From NCBI GenBank assembly GCA_019637095.1, contig JAHBWG010000032.1, forward strand, positions 27,906 to 91,905: a stretch of DNA of 64,000 nucleotides, given 5' to 3'. Positions within the stretch are counted from its first letter, which is position 1. Every line of letters begins with the position of its first letter. Below, piece by piece: positions 23,763-31,104 of this stretch. Under the pieces are notes generated by a model, which had not been told where the DNA came from, searched no databases, and saw only the letters and a program-made list of their open reading frames with translations. Both the position numbers and the translations under genes were made by a program. Source of the DNA: Sandaracinaceae bacterium (GTDB lineage Bacteria > Myxococcota_A > Polyangia > Polyangiales > Sandaracinaceae).

Positions 23763-25040
23763 ATGCGCCTCCTCGCCGCGCTCGCGCTCGGCCTGCTCGC
23801 CGCCGGCTGCCAATGCAGCCCCGGGCGCGTCGGCGCGCGCCCCCTCGACGGCGGCGGCATGGACGCGGCCGGCGGCTTCGACGCAGGGAGCGACGACGGC
23901 GCGATCGGGCCCGACGGCGCGAGCGACGGCGCGACGCCCATCGGCGACGGCGGGCGAGACGCCGGCAGGCCGCCGCTCTTCGAGACGCGCTGCGACGACG
24001 GCATCGACGACGACGACGACGGCCGGACCGACTGCGAGGACGAGGACTGCGAGGGCGCGGCGTGCGACGTGGCCGGCGGGCGCTGCCGCTTCGCGGCGTG
24101 CGACGGTTGCCGCGGCGCGCCGACGGAGACGATGTGCGGCGACGGCGTCGACGACGACTGCGACGGGCTGCGCGACTGCGCCGACCCCGACTGCGACGGG
24201 ATCGAGTGCGGCCCCGACGGCATCGTCTGCGCCTCGAGCGCGTGCCCGTGCGGCGACGGGTTCTCCGAGTGGAGCTGCCACGACGGCGCCGACAACGACT
24301 GCGACGGCCTCGTCGACTGCGCCGACCCCGACTGCGATCGCGCACGCTGCTCGGCGACGGGCGAGATCTGCATGAGCGGGAGCTGCGCGTGCCCGTCGGG
24401 CATGGAGCTCTGCCAGGGGATCGACGACGACTGCGACGGGCTGATCGACGACGGCTGCCCGCGGACGATCGCGCAGGGCCCGCCGAGCACGTCGAGCCCG
24501 GTCGGCGGCGACGTGGGGACCGCGTGGGCGGACCCCTGCCCGATGGGCACGGCGCTGATCGGCGTCGCGGGCGCCGCCTCGGCGCGCGTCGATCGCCTGC
24601 AGCCGCTCTGCGCGGTCGTGCGCTTCGTGGTCGACGAGCGCCTGAGCTTCGCCAACCCCGAGCACCGCTTCTTCGTGGAGACGGGGGCGCCGATCGTGGG
24701 CAGCGTGCACGGCGGCGCGGGCGGCACCGCGTTCGAGGATCGCTGCCCCGAGCACCAGTTCGTCGTCGCGGTCGAGGGGCACGCGGACCTCGGCGGCCTC
24801 GACCGCATCGCGCTGCGGTGCGCCTCGTTCTCGATCGCGCGCGACGATGGCTTCACGTGGCGGCTGCGCTCGAGCCCCGGCGGATCCACGCCGAGCCGCG
24901 GGGGCGCCGGCACGGGCGAGCTGCCCTTCGCGCACGAGTGCGGCGCGAACGCCGTCGTCACCGGCCTCGAGGGCCGCGCCAGCACGCACGTCACCAGCCT
25001 CGCGACGAGCTGCCGCGCGCTCTCGCTCGAGCTGCGGTGA
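23763..25040 (+). CDS. Lipoprotein with Asp-rich Cys repeats and a triplicated C-terminal module
   Basis: 425 residues from the ATG at 23763. Signal peptide with lipobox LLAAGC, then a Gly/Asp/Ala linker. Residues about 75-235 hold four repeats of the type DGxDxDCDGxxDCADPDC (the last reading IDDDCDGLIDDGC), resembling the predicted metal-binding motif of MopE-type proteins. The C-terminal 180 residues contain about three copies of a module with a Cys-Pro start and a core of the form GVAG...VDRLQPLCA. Likely an extracytoplasmic, calcium- or metal-binding protein. The function is unknown. It is divergent from phoD. Confidence 0.8.
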   Translation: MRLLAALALGLLAAGCQCSPGRVGARPLDGGGMDAAGGFDAGSDDGAIGPDGASDGATPIGDGGRDAGRPPLFETRCDDGIDDDDDGRTDCEDEDCEGAACDVAGGRCRFAACDGCRGAPTETMCGDGVDDDCDGLRDCADPDCDGIECGPDGIVCASSACPCGDGFSEWSCHDGADNDCDGLVDCADPDCDRARCSATGEICMSGSCACPSGMELCQGIDDDCDGLIDDGCPRTIAQGPPSTSSPVGGDVGTAWADPCPMGTALIGVAGAASARVDRLQPLCAVVRFVVDERLSFANPEHRFFVETGAPIVGSVHGGAGGTAFEDRCPEHQFVVAVEGHADLGGLDRIALRCASFSIARDDGFTWRLRSSPGGSTPSRGGAGTGELPFAHECGANAVVTGLEGRASTHVTSLATSCRALSLELR

Positions 25041-25240
25041 ACCGCGGGCTCGGCTCGCGCGAGCCGGCGCGAGCTGCTATCCGTCGCGCCTCGCGAGAGA
25101 GCCCCATGGACCACGCGGACCCCAACCCGCTCGAGCGCCTGCGTGCGCCCGAGCCCCGAGCCGGCTCCGGCCGCGCCTGGACCTCCGCGTAGCGCTCACC
25201 TCCACGCCTCGTCCACGCGCGCCGCCCGGCGGAGCGCGCG

Positions 25241-25702
25241 ATGTCGAGCCCCCGTCCCCTCATCCTCCGACTCCCGTGGAGCGCCGTGGCGCGCTCGGAC
25301 GGCTTCGTGCGCCGCCTGCGCGCGCTGCGCCGCGATCCGCCTGCGAAGCTCGTGCGCGCGTTCGCGTTCAAGAACGACGAGCTCGCCTTCGCGCGCCGGT
25401 TGCTCGAGGCGCACCCGCGCATCTGGCTGTTCCGCTGCAACCAGCTCGCGTTCGCGGGCGACTTCGTCGCCGTCGACATGTCGAGCGCGCACGTCGAGGC
25501 GCGCCGCGCGCTCTGCCTCGACCTGAAGCGGGGCGCGCCGGTCAAGCTCGGCGGGGGCGGCGCCGGCAACTCGTTCGTGCGCGTGCGCGCCGCGATCCGC
25601 GAGATCGCACGCTGCCACGGCGCGCTGACGCCCGAGCACTCCGTCCTGTGCGCGACCGGCGACGGCGACGCGCTGCTGCGCGTGGTCGCGGGGGGCGCGT
25701 GA
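25241..25702 (+). CDS. Hypothetical protein, 153 residues
   Basis: Starts at an ATG after about 200 bases that hold no convincing gene (a 28-codon frame at 25106-25192 is possible but weak). The protein has no signal peptide. It shows a pattern of alternating helices and strands with conserved-looking stretches (AFAFKNDELAFARRLLEAHP, FAGDFVAVDMSSAH, KLGGGGAGNSFVRVRAAIRE). The Lys-Asn-Asp and glycine-rich segments could form a nucleotide or metal site, but I do not recognise a family. It is convergent with the eight-cysteine lipoprotein operon. Confidence 0.6.
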   Translation: MSSPRPLILRLPWSAVARSDGFVRRLRALRRDPPAKLVRAFAFKNDELAFARRLLEAHPRIWLFRCNQLAFAGDFVAVDMSSAHVEARRALCLDLKRGAPVKLGGGGAGNSFVRVRAAIREIARCHGALTPEHSVLCATGDGDALLRVVAGGA

Positions 25703-25728
25703 CGCCGCGCGCGCGGCGCACCCTCGCG

Positions 25729-26100
25729 TCAGAGCCTGCCGGCGGGCTCCGCGGCGCAGCCGCAGACCTCGGCCACCCGCGCGCGGGCGCCCGCGCAGCG
25801 CCGCCGCCCGTCCGCGCAGCGCGCGGCGAGCTCCTGATCGCCAGCGTGGCGCGCCGCGATGGCGCAGAGCGAGCCCGAGAGCTCGCACACCTGCCCCGCG
25901 GCGGGGCACGCCTCCTCCTCGCAGCGGCGCGCCTCGATCGCCGCCGCGACCGCGCGCTCCGCGTCCCGCAGGAGCGCGTGCTGCGCGACCGCGTCGTCGC
26001 GCGCCGCGCTCGCCTCGTCCGGCCCATGCGCCGGCGGACGCGCCGCCGCGCAGCCGCTCGCGAGCGCGAGCCACGCCACGGCGGCTCTCAGGGCGCGCAC
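25729..26100 (-). CDS. Eight-cysteine lipoprotein, paralogue B
   Basis: 123 residues from the GTG at 26100, overlapping the end of the preceding gene by 13 bases. Signal peptide with lipobox LALASGC, a short linker, a helix, then eight cysteines spaced Cx4Cx6Cx6Cx15Cx6Cx10CxC. This spacing is identical to the neighbouring paralogue A except for the first gap, so the two arose by tandem duplication. The product should be a small disulfide-bonded, lipid-anchored periplasmic or outer-membrane protein. It is the last gene of the six-gene unit led by the VWA lipoprotein. Function unknown. Confidence 0.72.
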   Translation of the reverse strand: MRALRAAVAWLALASGCAAARPPAHGPDEASAARDDAVAQHALLRDAERAVAAAIEARRCEEEACPAAGQVCELSGSLCAIAARHAGDQELAARCADGRRRCAGARARVAEVCGCAAEPAGRL

Positions 26101-26462
26101 GCGCAGCTCCCCGCCACGCGCGCGCGGGCGTCCTCGCAGCGCCTCGCGCCATCTTCGCAGCGCGCGCGCGTCTCGCGGTCCGCCGGCCGCCGCCCGGCGA
26201 TGGCGCAGATCCGATCGGCCAGATCGCAGATGCGTGTCTCGAGCCCGCACGCGGTCGCGCAGTCGGGCTCGCGCCGCGCGAGCGCCACCTCGAGCGCGTC
26301 CGCTTCGCGGCGCTGCGCGCGCTCGAGCTCGACGCTCTCGTCGCCCACCGGCACGGGCTCGAGCGGGCGCTCGTGCGTGACCGCGCCGCCGCAGCTCGGC
26401 AGCAGAGCCAGCGCCACGCCGAACGCCATCCAGCTCTTCTTCCACCCGCGCGCCCGCCTCAT
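26088..26462 (-). CDS. Eight-cysteine lipoprotein, paralogue A
   Basis: 124 residues from the ATG at 26462, which overlaps the TPR gene's stop by 4 bases. A positively charged start (MRRARGWKKSW), a hydrophobic core and lipobox ALLPSC mark a lipoprotein. After a helical stretch rich in Glu, Arg and Ala come eight cysteines spaced Cx3Cx6Cx6Cx15Cx6Cx10CxC. Segments such as LADRICAIAG and RCEDGARRCEDARARVA align with paralogue B. No known domain is recognised. Context implies a role in the envelope stimulus or output handled by the linked ECF sigma factor. Confidence 0.75.
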   Translation of the reverse strand: MRRARGWKKSWMAFGVALALLPSCGGAVTHERPLEPVPVGDESVELERAQRREADALEVALARREPDCATACGLETRICDLADRICAIAGRRPADRETRARCEDGARRCEDARARVAGSCACAP

Positions 26463-26923
26463 CGCTCACCTCCCAGCGCGCGCTCGAGGAGCGCCTCGTG
26501 GATCACCAGCGCGCGGTGGTACGCCCGCGCCGCTTCGCGGTCGTCGCCGCGCGCCTCCGCGACCCGGCCGGCGAGCGCCAGGAGGTTCGCCGTGAAGATC
26601 TCCTCGCGCTCGCCGAGCGCGAGCCCCTCGCGGGCGTGCGCCGCCGCGCGGTCCACGTCGCCGCGCGCGAGCGACGCGCGCCCGAGCCGCTCGTGGGCGT
26701 CCTGGCGCACGACGCGCAAGTCCTCGGCGGCGAGCCCTCGCGGCGCCTCACGCGAGAGGATCGCCTCGAGCGCGTCGATCGCCGCCGCGTGATCGCCGCG
26801 CGCCTCGGCCGCGTCGGCGCGCTCGCTCGCGGCGCGCACGTCCGTCATCCACGCCCGCGGGTCGTCGGCGCAGCCCGCGAGCAGCGCGCCCAAGAGCAAC
26901 GTGGTGGCGGTCGCGCGGGTCAC
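26459..26923 (-). CDS. TPR-like lipoprotein
   Basis: 154 residues from the ATG at 26923 (ATGA overlap with the anti-sigma gene). Lipobox LLAGC follows a short signal peptide. The mature part is all helical, with about three tetratricopeptide-like pairs (AAEARGDHAAAIDALEAIL, LGRASLARGDVDRAAAHARE, GRVAEARGDDREAARAYHRA). Such proteins usually act as scaffolds or binding platforms in the periplasm. It sits between the anti-sigma and the two Cys-rich lipoproteins in a fully overlapped operon. Confidence 0.78.
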   Translation of the reverse strand: MTRATATTLLLGALLAGCADDPRAWMTDVRAASERADAAEARGDHAAAIDALEAILSREAPRGLAAEDLRVVRQDAHERLGRASLARGDVDRAAAHAREGLALGEREEIFTANLLALAGRVAEARGDDREAARAYHRALVIHEALLERALGGER

Positions 26924-27408
26924 TCGTACCTCGCCTCGAGCGCCTCGTAGACCGACACCCGGTACCCGCGCAGGGCGTCGCGGAACGCGGCCTCGTCGCC
27001 GCCGGGGCCGAGCCGCTCGATGCCGCTCGACACCAGCGCGGCGCTCGGGCGCGGCAGCTCGGTCGCCGCGATCTCCTCGCTCGGCATCCGGAACCAGAGC
27101 ACGAGCGCCAACGCGATCGCGACCCCCGTGAAGCCGATCAGCCAGCGCCAGAGCGGCGCGGGCGCGGGCGCCGCCGCGGCCTCGCGCTCCTTCGCGCGCG
27201 CCGCCCGAGCGAGCACCTCCGCGAGCAGCGCGTCCTCGCGGTCCGCCGGCAGCTCGCCGCCGCCCGCGCTGTAGCGCAGGAGGGCGGCCGCCTCGAGCGC
27301 GTCCTCGGGCAGCGCGTCGAGCGCGCTGCCGCGCTCGAGCGCGTGCGCGAGCGCCTCGGCCTCGCGGCGCTCCGTCTCCTCGACCTCCTCGTCGTCCCGC
27401 TCGGTCAT
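26920..27408 (-). CDS. Putative membrane anti-sigma factor (no zinc motif)
   Basis: 162 residues from the ATG at 27408, which overlaps the sigma stop (ATGA at 27405-27408). A very acidic N-terminus is followed by a helical cytoplasmic region of about 100 residues. One transmembrane helix lies near residues 95-115 (WLIGFTGVAIALALVLWF), with a short outside tail ending in two helices. This is the layout of anti-sigma factors, and the position directly after an ECF sigma gene supports it. The usual HxxxCxxC zinc motif is absent, so it is either a non-zinc type or a different membrane partner. I recognise no family from sequence alone. Confidence 0.68.
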   Translation of the reverse strand: MTERDDEEVEETERREAEALAHALERGSALDALPEDALEAAALLRYSAGGGELPADREDALLAEVLARAARAKEREAAAAPAPAPLWRWLIGFTGVAIALALVLWFRMPSEEIAATELPRPSAALVSSGIERLGPGGDEAAFRDALRGYRVSVYEALEARYE

Positions 27409-28028
27409 GTCGAAAGGCTCCCTCGCTCGGTGCCCACCATCGCCTCCCAGCGCGCGCGGAACGCGCGCAGCGCGCGCAGCAACAGGACGTCGAACGTCCC
27501 GAGCCTCACCTCGAGCGCGTCGGCGCACTCGTCGCGGCTCTTGTCCTCGAAGAAGCGGAGCTCGATCGCGCGCGCGTAGCGCGGGTTGAGCACGCCGAGC
27601 ACCTCCTGCACGCGCTCGCGCAGCATCGCCTCGCGCTCGCGCTCGACGAGCTCCTTCTCCGGGCGAGGCGCGCTCGGGCGCAGCGGCGCGAGCAGCTCGT
27701 CGAAGCTCGCGAGCGCGCGGCGCGTGCGCGCCTTCACCCGGTGCATGTCGGTGGCCTTGTTCACGGCGATCCTCGAGAGCCAGAAGTAGATGCTGGTGCC
27801 GCGCTCGTCGAACGTGTCGAGCCGCTCGAGGGCGGTCCGGAACGTCTCCGAGAGGGCGTCCTCGGCGGCCTGGGCGTTCCCGAGGCGCGGCATCAGGACG
27901 GTGCGGTAGAGGCGGGCGGCGAACGCGCGGTAGAGCTCGGCGACCGCGGCGGTGTCACCGCGCCGCGCCCCCGCCACGAGCCCGCGCTCGCGGGCCAGCC
28001 ACGCCTCGCTCGTGAAGTCGACCTCCAC
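27405..28028 (-). CDS. ECF-type RNA polymerase sigma factor
   Basis: 207 residues. Region 2 lies at about residues 32-100 (LYRAFAARLYRTVLMPRLG, AEDALSETFRTALERLD, YFWLSRIAVNKATDMHR). A charged linker follows, then region 4 at about 135-195 (VQEVLGVLNPRYARAIELRF, SRDECADALEVRLGTFDVLLLRALRAFR). It should direct RNA polymerase to promoters of an envelope regulon, probably including its own operon. It starts 15 bases after the VWA gene and overlaps the anti-sigma gene. The target promoter motif cannot be read here. Confidence 0.9.
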   Translation of the reverse strand: MEVDFTSEAWLARERGLVAGARRGDTAAVAELYRAFAARLYRTVLMPRLGNAQAAEDALSETFRTALERLDTFDERGTSIYFWLSRIAVNKATDMHRVKARTRRALASFDELLAPLRPSAPRPEKELVEREREAMLRERVQEVLGVLNPRYARAIELRFFEDKSRDECADALEVRLGTFDVLLLRALRAFRARWEAMVGTERGSLST

Positions 28029-28043
28029 CGACCGCCTTGTACC

Positions 28044-29444
28044 TCAGCCTTCCTCCACCGCGACGCGCAGCCGCGCTCGGACGGTGCGATGAGGGCGACC
28101 GGTCCGCGCCGCGAGCGCGCGCGCGTAGTCGTCGAGCATCTGGAGATCGTCGCGCAGCTGCGCGTCTGCCGGCCGCGCCACGCTCACCGCGGAGATCACG
28201 GCCCGCGCGCGCGTCAACCGCCGCTCGGCCTCGTCGAAGCGCCCCGCCTCGGCCAGCGCCGCGACCTCGCGCAGATCGCTCGCCATCCACGCGACCGCCG
28301 CGTTGCGGGCGACCGTCCCCTGCGCCGCGTCGGCGATCGCGCGCACCGGCGCGGCGCTCGCGACGCGCGTCGGCTCGCCCGCGCGCAGGTCCACGAAGTC
28401 GAGCGAGAAGCGGCCGACGTCGACCTCGCGCGCGCTCGGGTTGGCGCCGCGCAGCGTGAACAACACGATCCGATGCTGGCCCGCGCCGAGCCGCCCGAGC
28501 TCGACGCGCCACTCGCCGCCGCTCGATGCCACGTCCGCGCCCTCGACGCGCACGATCTCCACGCCCGGCGCCGGCCGGAGCGTGAGCAGCGCCTGGTCCG
28601 CCACGTCCTCGAGGAGCCCCTCGAGCTCGCGCGCGAACACCCGGTCGATGCGCTCGGGCGAGTCGAGGAAGTAGTGGTTGCCCTGCCCTTGGCGGGCCAT
28701 CTCGACGAGCACCTCGTCGCGGTAGGCGAGGCCGACGCCGACCGCGGAGAGGCGCACGCCGCGCGCGTCGCCCGCGCGCGCCTGGTGCGCGATGCGGTGG
28801 AGGTCCGTCTCGCCGACGTTCGCCATCGCGTCGGTCAGGAGCACCACGCGGCGCATCACCGGCTCGCCGGCGAGGGCGTCGAGCGCCTCGTACCCGACGC
28901 GCAGCCCCTCGGACAGGTTCGTGCCCCCCCGCGGCGCGAGCGCCGCGATCGCGGCGCGCAGGGCGGCGCCGTCGCCGACGGGCACGACCGGCAAGAGGAC
29001 CTGCGCCTGGTGGTCGAACGCGGTGAGCCCTACCCGGTCGAGCGGATCGAGCCGCGCGGCGAGGCGCAGGAGACCCTCGCGCACGTAAGTCATCTTGTCG
29101 GCCTCCTGCATCGAGCCGCTGCGGTCGACCACCAGCATCAGCGCGAGCGGCGGGCGCACCACGGAGCTGCGGGCGCGGACCGCGACCTGCGCCACGAAGA
29201 GCGGCTCGGCGTCCTCGTCGCCCCACGCGGCGCGGGCGCCCTCGATCGTCATCCCGAGCGCGTGCGGGGCGGGATCGGGCAGCGCCTCTTCGTAGTCGGC
29301 GAGGTACTCCTCGACGCGGATCTCGGCGGGCCGCGGGAGCTCACCGTGCGCGACCGCGTAGGCGGTGCGCGCGCGCGACGCGCCGAGGCCTCCGCAGCCG
29401 GACAGTGAGAGGGCGAGAGCGATCAGGAGCGCAGTCGGTCGCAT
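28044..29444 (-). CDS. VWA-domain lipoprotein (YfbK-like)
   Basis: 466 residues from the ATG at 29444. Signal peptide and lipobox LSLSGC. An N-terminal segment (IRVEEYLADYEEALPDP) matches the conserved region that precedes the VWA domain in YfbK-type proteins. The VWA domain spans about residues 100-275 with an intact MIDAS (VVDRSGSMQE, a Thr-Asn loop GGTNLSEG, and LLTDAMANVG). The C-terminal part matches the region following VWA in that family. MIDAS domains bind a metal and a protein ligand, so this is likely an extracytoplasmic adhesion or sensing module. It is first in the operon with the ECF sigma factor and divergent from the glycine-rich lipoprotein gene. Confidence 0.88.
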   Translation of the reverse strand: MRPTALLIALALSLSGCGGLGASRARTAYAVAHGELPRPAEIRVEEYLADYEEALPDPAPHALGMTIEGARAAWGDEDAEPLFVAQVAVRARSSVVRPPLALMLVVDRSGSMQEADKMTYVREGLLRLAARLDPLDRVGLTAFDHQAQVLLPVVPVGDGAALRAAIAALAPRGGTNLSEGLRVGYEALDALAGEPVMRRVVLLTDAMANVGETDLHRIAHQARAGDARGVRLSAVGVGLAYRDEVLVEMARQGQGNHYFLDSPERIDRVFARELEGLLEDVADQALLTLRPAPGVEIVRVEGADVASSGGEWRVELGRLGAGQHRIVLFTLRGANPSAREVDVGRFSLDFVDLRAGEPTRVASAAPVRAIADAAQGTVARNAAVAWMASDLREVAALAEAGRFDEAERRLTRARAVISAVSVARPADAQLRDDLQMLDDYARALAARTGRPHRTVRARLRVAVEEG

Positions 29445-29558
29445 GGGTCCTCCGGGTGTTCAGAGCGCCCAACGCGCGGCGCGCCCGGGCCTTACACCTC
29501 GACGAGCGGCGCTCGTGCGCCCTTGTTCGCGTGAGCGGCGGGGTGCAGAATCGGCCTC

Positions 29559-31076
29559 ATGCGAACGAGTCGGGCCCACGCCGCGTGGTTGATGATCGTG
29601 GCGGGCGGATGCAGCGCGCTCGTGAGCCCCGATCCCGGGCGCCTCGGAGGCGGCGAGGACGACGGAGGGCCGCCGGTGACGCTGATGGACGGCGGGCCGC
29701 CGCCGGGCACCGACTCCGGCGTGCCGCCCGGCGCCGACGCCGGCGTGCCACCCGGCACCGACGCCAGCGTGCCGCCCGGCACCGACGCCGGCGTGCCGCC
29801 CGGCACCGACTCCGGCGTGCCCGGCGCCGACGCGGGGACGTGCGTCCCGAACTGCTCCAGCGGGGTGCTCGACGCGTGCGTCGGGCCGAGCCAGCGCTGC
29901 TCCCTCGGGTGCGCGCTCGACGGATCCCCGCGCTGCGCGGAGATGGTCCCGTCCAACGTGGAGCCCTCGCTCTGGCGTGCGGACGCGCGCAGCCTGATCG
30001 TCGAGAGCGCCGGCGGCGGCGGGCTGTCCTTCGACACGACGATGTGCATGGCGAGGATGGTCGACTCGCTCATCGTGCGGCAGTTCGACACGACCGAGGT
30101 CTGCGTGCTCTCCGTGCGCGACCTGACGATCCGCCGCGGCGCCACGCTCACCGTGCGCGGCAGCCGCCCGCTCGTCGTGATGGCGACCGGCGACGTCACG
30201 ATCGAGGAGGGCGGCGTCCTCGACGTCTCCGCCCGAGGCGCGGTGCCGGGCCCCGGCGGCAAGCCCGGCGGCGCGCGCGGCGCCCCCGACGGTCACGGCG
30301 AGCACGGCGGCGGCGGCGGCACCCGCGGCCGGGCGCCTCGCTTGGACGACGGCGGCGGCGGCGAGAAGGCGGCGGCAGGTGCGGGCCAGGCGGCGCCAGC
30401 GGCGCGGCGGCGCGGCGGCGCGGGGGGACGCGCGCTCACGTCGGCCGAGGTCAACTTCCTCATGCCGCTCCACACGGGCGGCGGCGGCGGGATGGGCCCG
30501 GGCGGCGGCTCCGCGAGCGACCCGGTGGGCAACGCGGGGCTCGGGGGCGGCGCCGGCGGCGCCCTGCAGATCAGCGCGCAGGGCACGGTGCGGCTCGCGG
30601 GGGTGATCCTCGCCGGCGGCGGCGGCGGCGGCCCCGGGCGCAGCGTCGTGCAGCAGTGGGGCGCGGGCGGCGGCGGGGGCTCGGGCGGCTCCGTGCTGAT
30701 CGAAGCGCCCGAGATCGTGGTCGCGGACAGCGGCGGCGTGACGACCTCCGGCGGCGGCGGCGGCGGGAGCGCGAGCGACTCGGGGACGGCCGAGGCCGGA
30801 CAGAACGGCGGCGAGACGTTCGAGCGCGCGAACGGCGGGCGGCGCGCGGGCAGCAACTTCGGCGCGGACGGCGGGCGCTCGGGCGGCGGCGGCACGCTCG
30901 CTGGCGAGGGGGGCGGGTCGAACAACCGCACCGGCGCGAACGGCGGGGGCGGGGGCGGGGGCGTGGGCTGCGTCGTCTACCGGAACGCGGACGGGACGGA
31001 GCCCGCGGGCGCGCGCGACGGGACGAGCGGGAGCGTCGACGGGGCGATCTACTTCGCGCCGGTGATGGTGCGCTGA
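29559..31076 (+). CDS. Glycine-rich lipoprotein with Pro-Gly-Thr-Asp repeat linker
   Basis: 505 residues from the ATG at 29559. Lipobox IVAGGC, then a linker of about five copies of an eight-residue unit like GVPPGTDA (24-base repeat, about 29701-29831). A small Cys module (CVPNCSSGVLDACVGPSQRC) follows. A strand-rich domain (residues about 130-230) then runs into a long glycine-rich tail with many GGGGG runs (about 235-490). The glycine-rich region resembles those of myxobacterial and plant-like cell-surface proteins. No enzymatic motif is seen. It is probably exposed on the surface. Confidence 0.78.
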   Translation: MRTSRAHAAWLMIVAGGCSALVSPDPGRLGGGEDDGGPPVTLMDGGPPPGTDSGVPPGADAGVPPGTDASVPPGTDAGVPPGTDSGVPGADAGTCVPNCSSGVLDACVGPSQRCSLGCALDGSPRCAEMVPSNVEPSLWRADARSLIVESAGGGGLSFDTTMCMARMVDSLIVRQFDTTEVCVLSVRDLTIRRGATLTVRGSRPLVVMATGDVTIEEGGVLDVSARGAVPGPGGKPGGARGAPDGHGEHGGGGGTRGRAPRLDDGGGGEKAAAGAGQAAPAARRRGGAGGRALTSAEVNFLMPLHTGGGGGMGPGGGSASDPVGNAGLGGGAGGALQISAQGTVRLAGVILAGGGGGGPGRSVVQQWGAGGGGGSGGSVLIEAPEIVVADSGGVTTSGGGGGGSASDSGTAEAGQNGGETFERANGGRRAGSNFGADGGRSGGGGTLAGEGGGSNNRTGANGGGGGGGVGCVVYRNADGTEPAGARDGTSGSVDGAIYFAPVMVR

Positions 31077-31104
31077 GCGGTCGACGGCCTCCGAGCGCGC
31101 GACG

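Noticed and set aside
24001..24460. Repeated GACGACGACTGCGACGG segments that look like a satellite or CRISPR-like array
   Set aside because: They encode the Asp/Cys repeats of the lipoprotein and have no regular spacers.
25106..25192. 28-codon frame after the metal-binding lipoprotein
   Set aside because: The upstream spacing is passable, but the composition is Arg/Pro/Ala-rich as in chance frames here; no further support.
30290..30980. GGC-rich tract resembling a microsatellite
   Set aside because: It lies in frame inside the glycine-rich lipoprotein and the codons are mixed.
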